Shown: positions 6,775 through 7,364 of the stretch, one piece after another
Layout: each line of letters begins with the position of its first letter
Position numbering within the stretch: position 1 is the first letter of the stretch
Source: Enterobacteriaceae bacterium
GTDB taxonomy: Bacteria; Pseudomonadota; Gammaproteobacteria; Enterobacterales; Enterobacteriaceae
NCBI GenBank assembly: GCA_022712475.1
Contig: JALAGK010000573.1
Span: 1-7,364, forward strand
Direction of reading: 5' to 3'
Length of the DNA: 7,364 nt
The notes under the pieces: model-generated
What the model was told of the DNA's origin: nothing
What the model saw: only the letters and a program-made list of their open reading frames with translations
The model's database searches: none
Made by a program: the position numbers and the translations under genes

Positions 6775-6779
6775 ATAAC

Positions 6780-7364
6780 ATGGCGGTAACGCAAACAGCT
6801 CAGGCGTGCGACCTGGTAATTTTCGGTGCGAAAGGCGATCTTGCGCGCCGCAAACTGCTGCCTTCCCTGTATCAGCTGGAAAAGGCAGGCCAGATTCACC
6901 CGGATACGCGTATTCTTGGCGTTGGGCGTGCAGACTGGGACAAGGCCGCGTACACCAAAGTGATTCGCGAAGCGCTAGAAACCTTCATGAAAGAGAAGAT
7001 TGATGAAGCGCTGTGGGACAAGCTCAGCGCGCGCCTTGATTTCTGCAATCTTGATGTTAACGACACAGCAGGCTTTAGCAAGCTTGGTAAAAAACTTGAC
7101 CAGAAAAACCGTACCACCATCAACTATTTCGCCATGCCACCCAGTACGTTTGGTGCCATCTGTAAAGGGTTGGGTGCGGCAAAACTTAACGCTAAGCCCG
7201 CGCGCGTGGTGATGGAAAAACCGCTTGGTACTTCGCTTGAGACCTCACAGGAAATCAATAACCAGGTCGGTGAGTTTTTCGAGGAGTGTCAGGTTTACCG
7301 TATTGACCACTATCTGGGCAAAGAGACGGTGCTTAATCTGTTGGCGCTGCGCTTTTCTAACTCA
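6780..7364 (+). CDS. zwf: Glucose-6-phosphate 1-dehydrogenase (Zwf), 5' part cut by window edge
   Basis: Zwf oxidises glucose 6-phosphate to 6-phosphogluconolactone with NADP+, feeding both the oxidative pentose phosphate and Entner-Doudoroff pathways. The first 195 codons are present and open to the window edge; the family is about 490 residues, so some 60% is missing. The NADP-binding Rossmann motif GAKGDLA is at residues 16-22, EKPLG at 146-150, and the substrate-binding signature RIDHYLGKE at 174-182 with Asp176, His177 and Lys181. The second catalytic histidine lies outside the window. The N-terminus [20 protein letters not shown] is the standard enterobacterial one and has a strong RBS. 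Divergent from hexR; a HexR operator overlaps its presumed start of transcription, so expression should rise when KDPG accumulates. Confidence 0.97.
   Translation, partial: MAVTQTAQACDLVIFGAKGDLARRKLLPSLYQLEKAGQIHPDTRILGVGRADWDKAAYTKVIREALETFMKEKIDEALWDKLSARLDFCNLDVNDTAGFSKLGKKLDQKNRTTINYFAMPPSTFGAICKGLGAAKLNAKPARVVMEKPLGTSLETSQEINNQVGEFFEECQVYRIDHYLGKETVLNLLALRFSNS

Larger units (their letters stand above)
6450..6779. other. Divergent hexR-zwf intergenic region
   Basis: This 330-bp stretch holds the hexR leader on the minus strand and the zwf promoter, HexR operator and leader on the plus strand. Visible structure on the hexR side: an inverted repeat AATCGC/GCGATT (6495-6512, six-base loop); CTTCG/CGAAG around 6525-6535; and AACAACA/TGTTGTT (6547-6569) followed by a T8 run at 6571-6578. 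A minus-strand TATATT (complement of 6518-6523) could be a hexR -10, but no good -35 accompanies it. Between about 6582 and 6680 I see nothing convincing; in particular, no clear mar/sox box could be identified. Confidence 0.7.

Overview
This is a conserved chromosomal core region of an enterobacterium. Every protein reads as a close homologue of its E. coli/Salmonella counterpart. The gene order znuC / znuA-mepM-lpxM / pykA / hexR / zwf is, from memory, the one at this locus in E. coli K-12. Sequence drift from E. coli (for example LpxM of 326 residues and a different HexR C-terminus) suggests a related genus in the Enterobacter/Cronobacter/Citrobacter neighbourhood. I cannot fix the genus from this window. 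No mobile element, CRISPR array, tRNA, rRNA, prophage or foreign-looking segment is visible.

Layout. Positions 1-508 (minus) hold the first 169 codons of znuC, the ATPase of the high-affinity zinc importer, cut by the window edge. A 78-bp divergent gap contains a near-perfect 21-bp palindrome (536-556) that fits a Zur operator. From it znuA (587-1522, plus) runs the other way, followed after 15 bp by mepM (1538-2860), a zinc-dependent murein endopeptidase. A strong terminator (about 2878-2903) closes that unit. lpxM (2983-3963, plus), the late lipid A acyltransferase, has its own plausible promoter. It converges on pykA (4019-5461, minus) across a symmetrical terminator that can serve both strands. 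Upstream of pykA on the same strand is hexR (5580-6449, minus), the sugar-phosphate-sensing repressor. After a 330-bp divergent intergenic region comes zwf (from 6780, plus), cut by the right edge after 195 codons.

How the genes work together. Two physiological modules lie side by side. The first is envelope and zinc: zinc capture (ZnuA) and import energy (ZnuC) under one Zur-type operator, a zinc metallopeptidase apparently in the znuA transcript, and lipid A myristoylation by LpxM. The second is central carbon metabolism. Pyruvate kinase II (pykA) and glucose-6-phosphate dehydrogenase (zwf) flank hexR, and a perfect 7-3-7 inverted repeat matching the HexR operator lies just upstream of zwf, where it would block transcription until the Entner-Doudoroff intermediate KDPG accumulates.

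I looked for an undescribed system and did not find one. The items worth a second look are regulatory. They are the overlapping promoters and missing Shine-Dalgarno sequences at znuC/znuA, probable zinc control of mepM, a hairpin in the zwf leader, a possible second HexR half-site pair, and a doubtful 35-codon ORF ahead of hexR.
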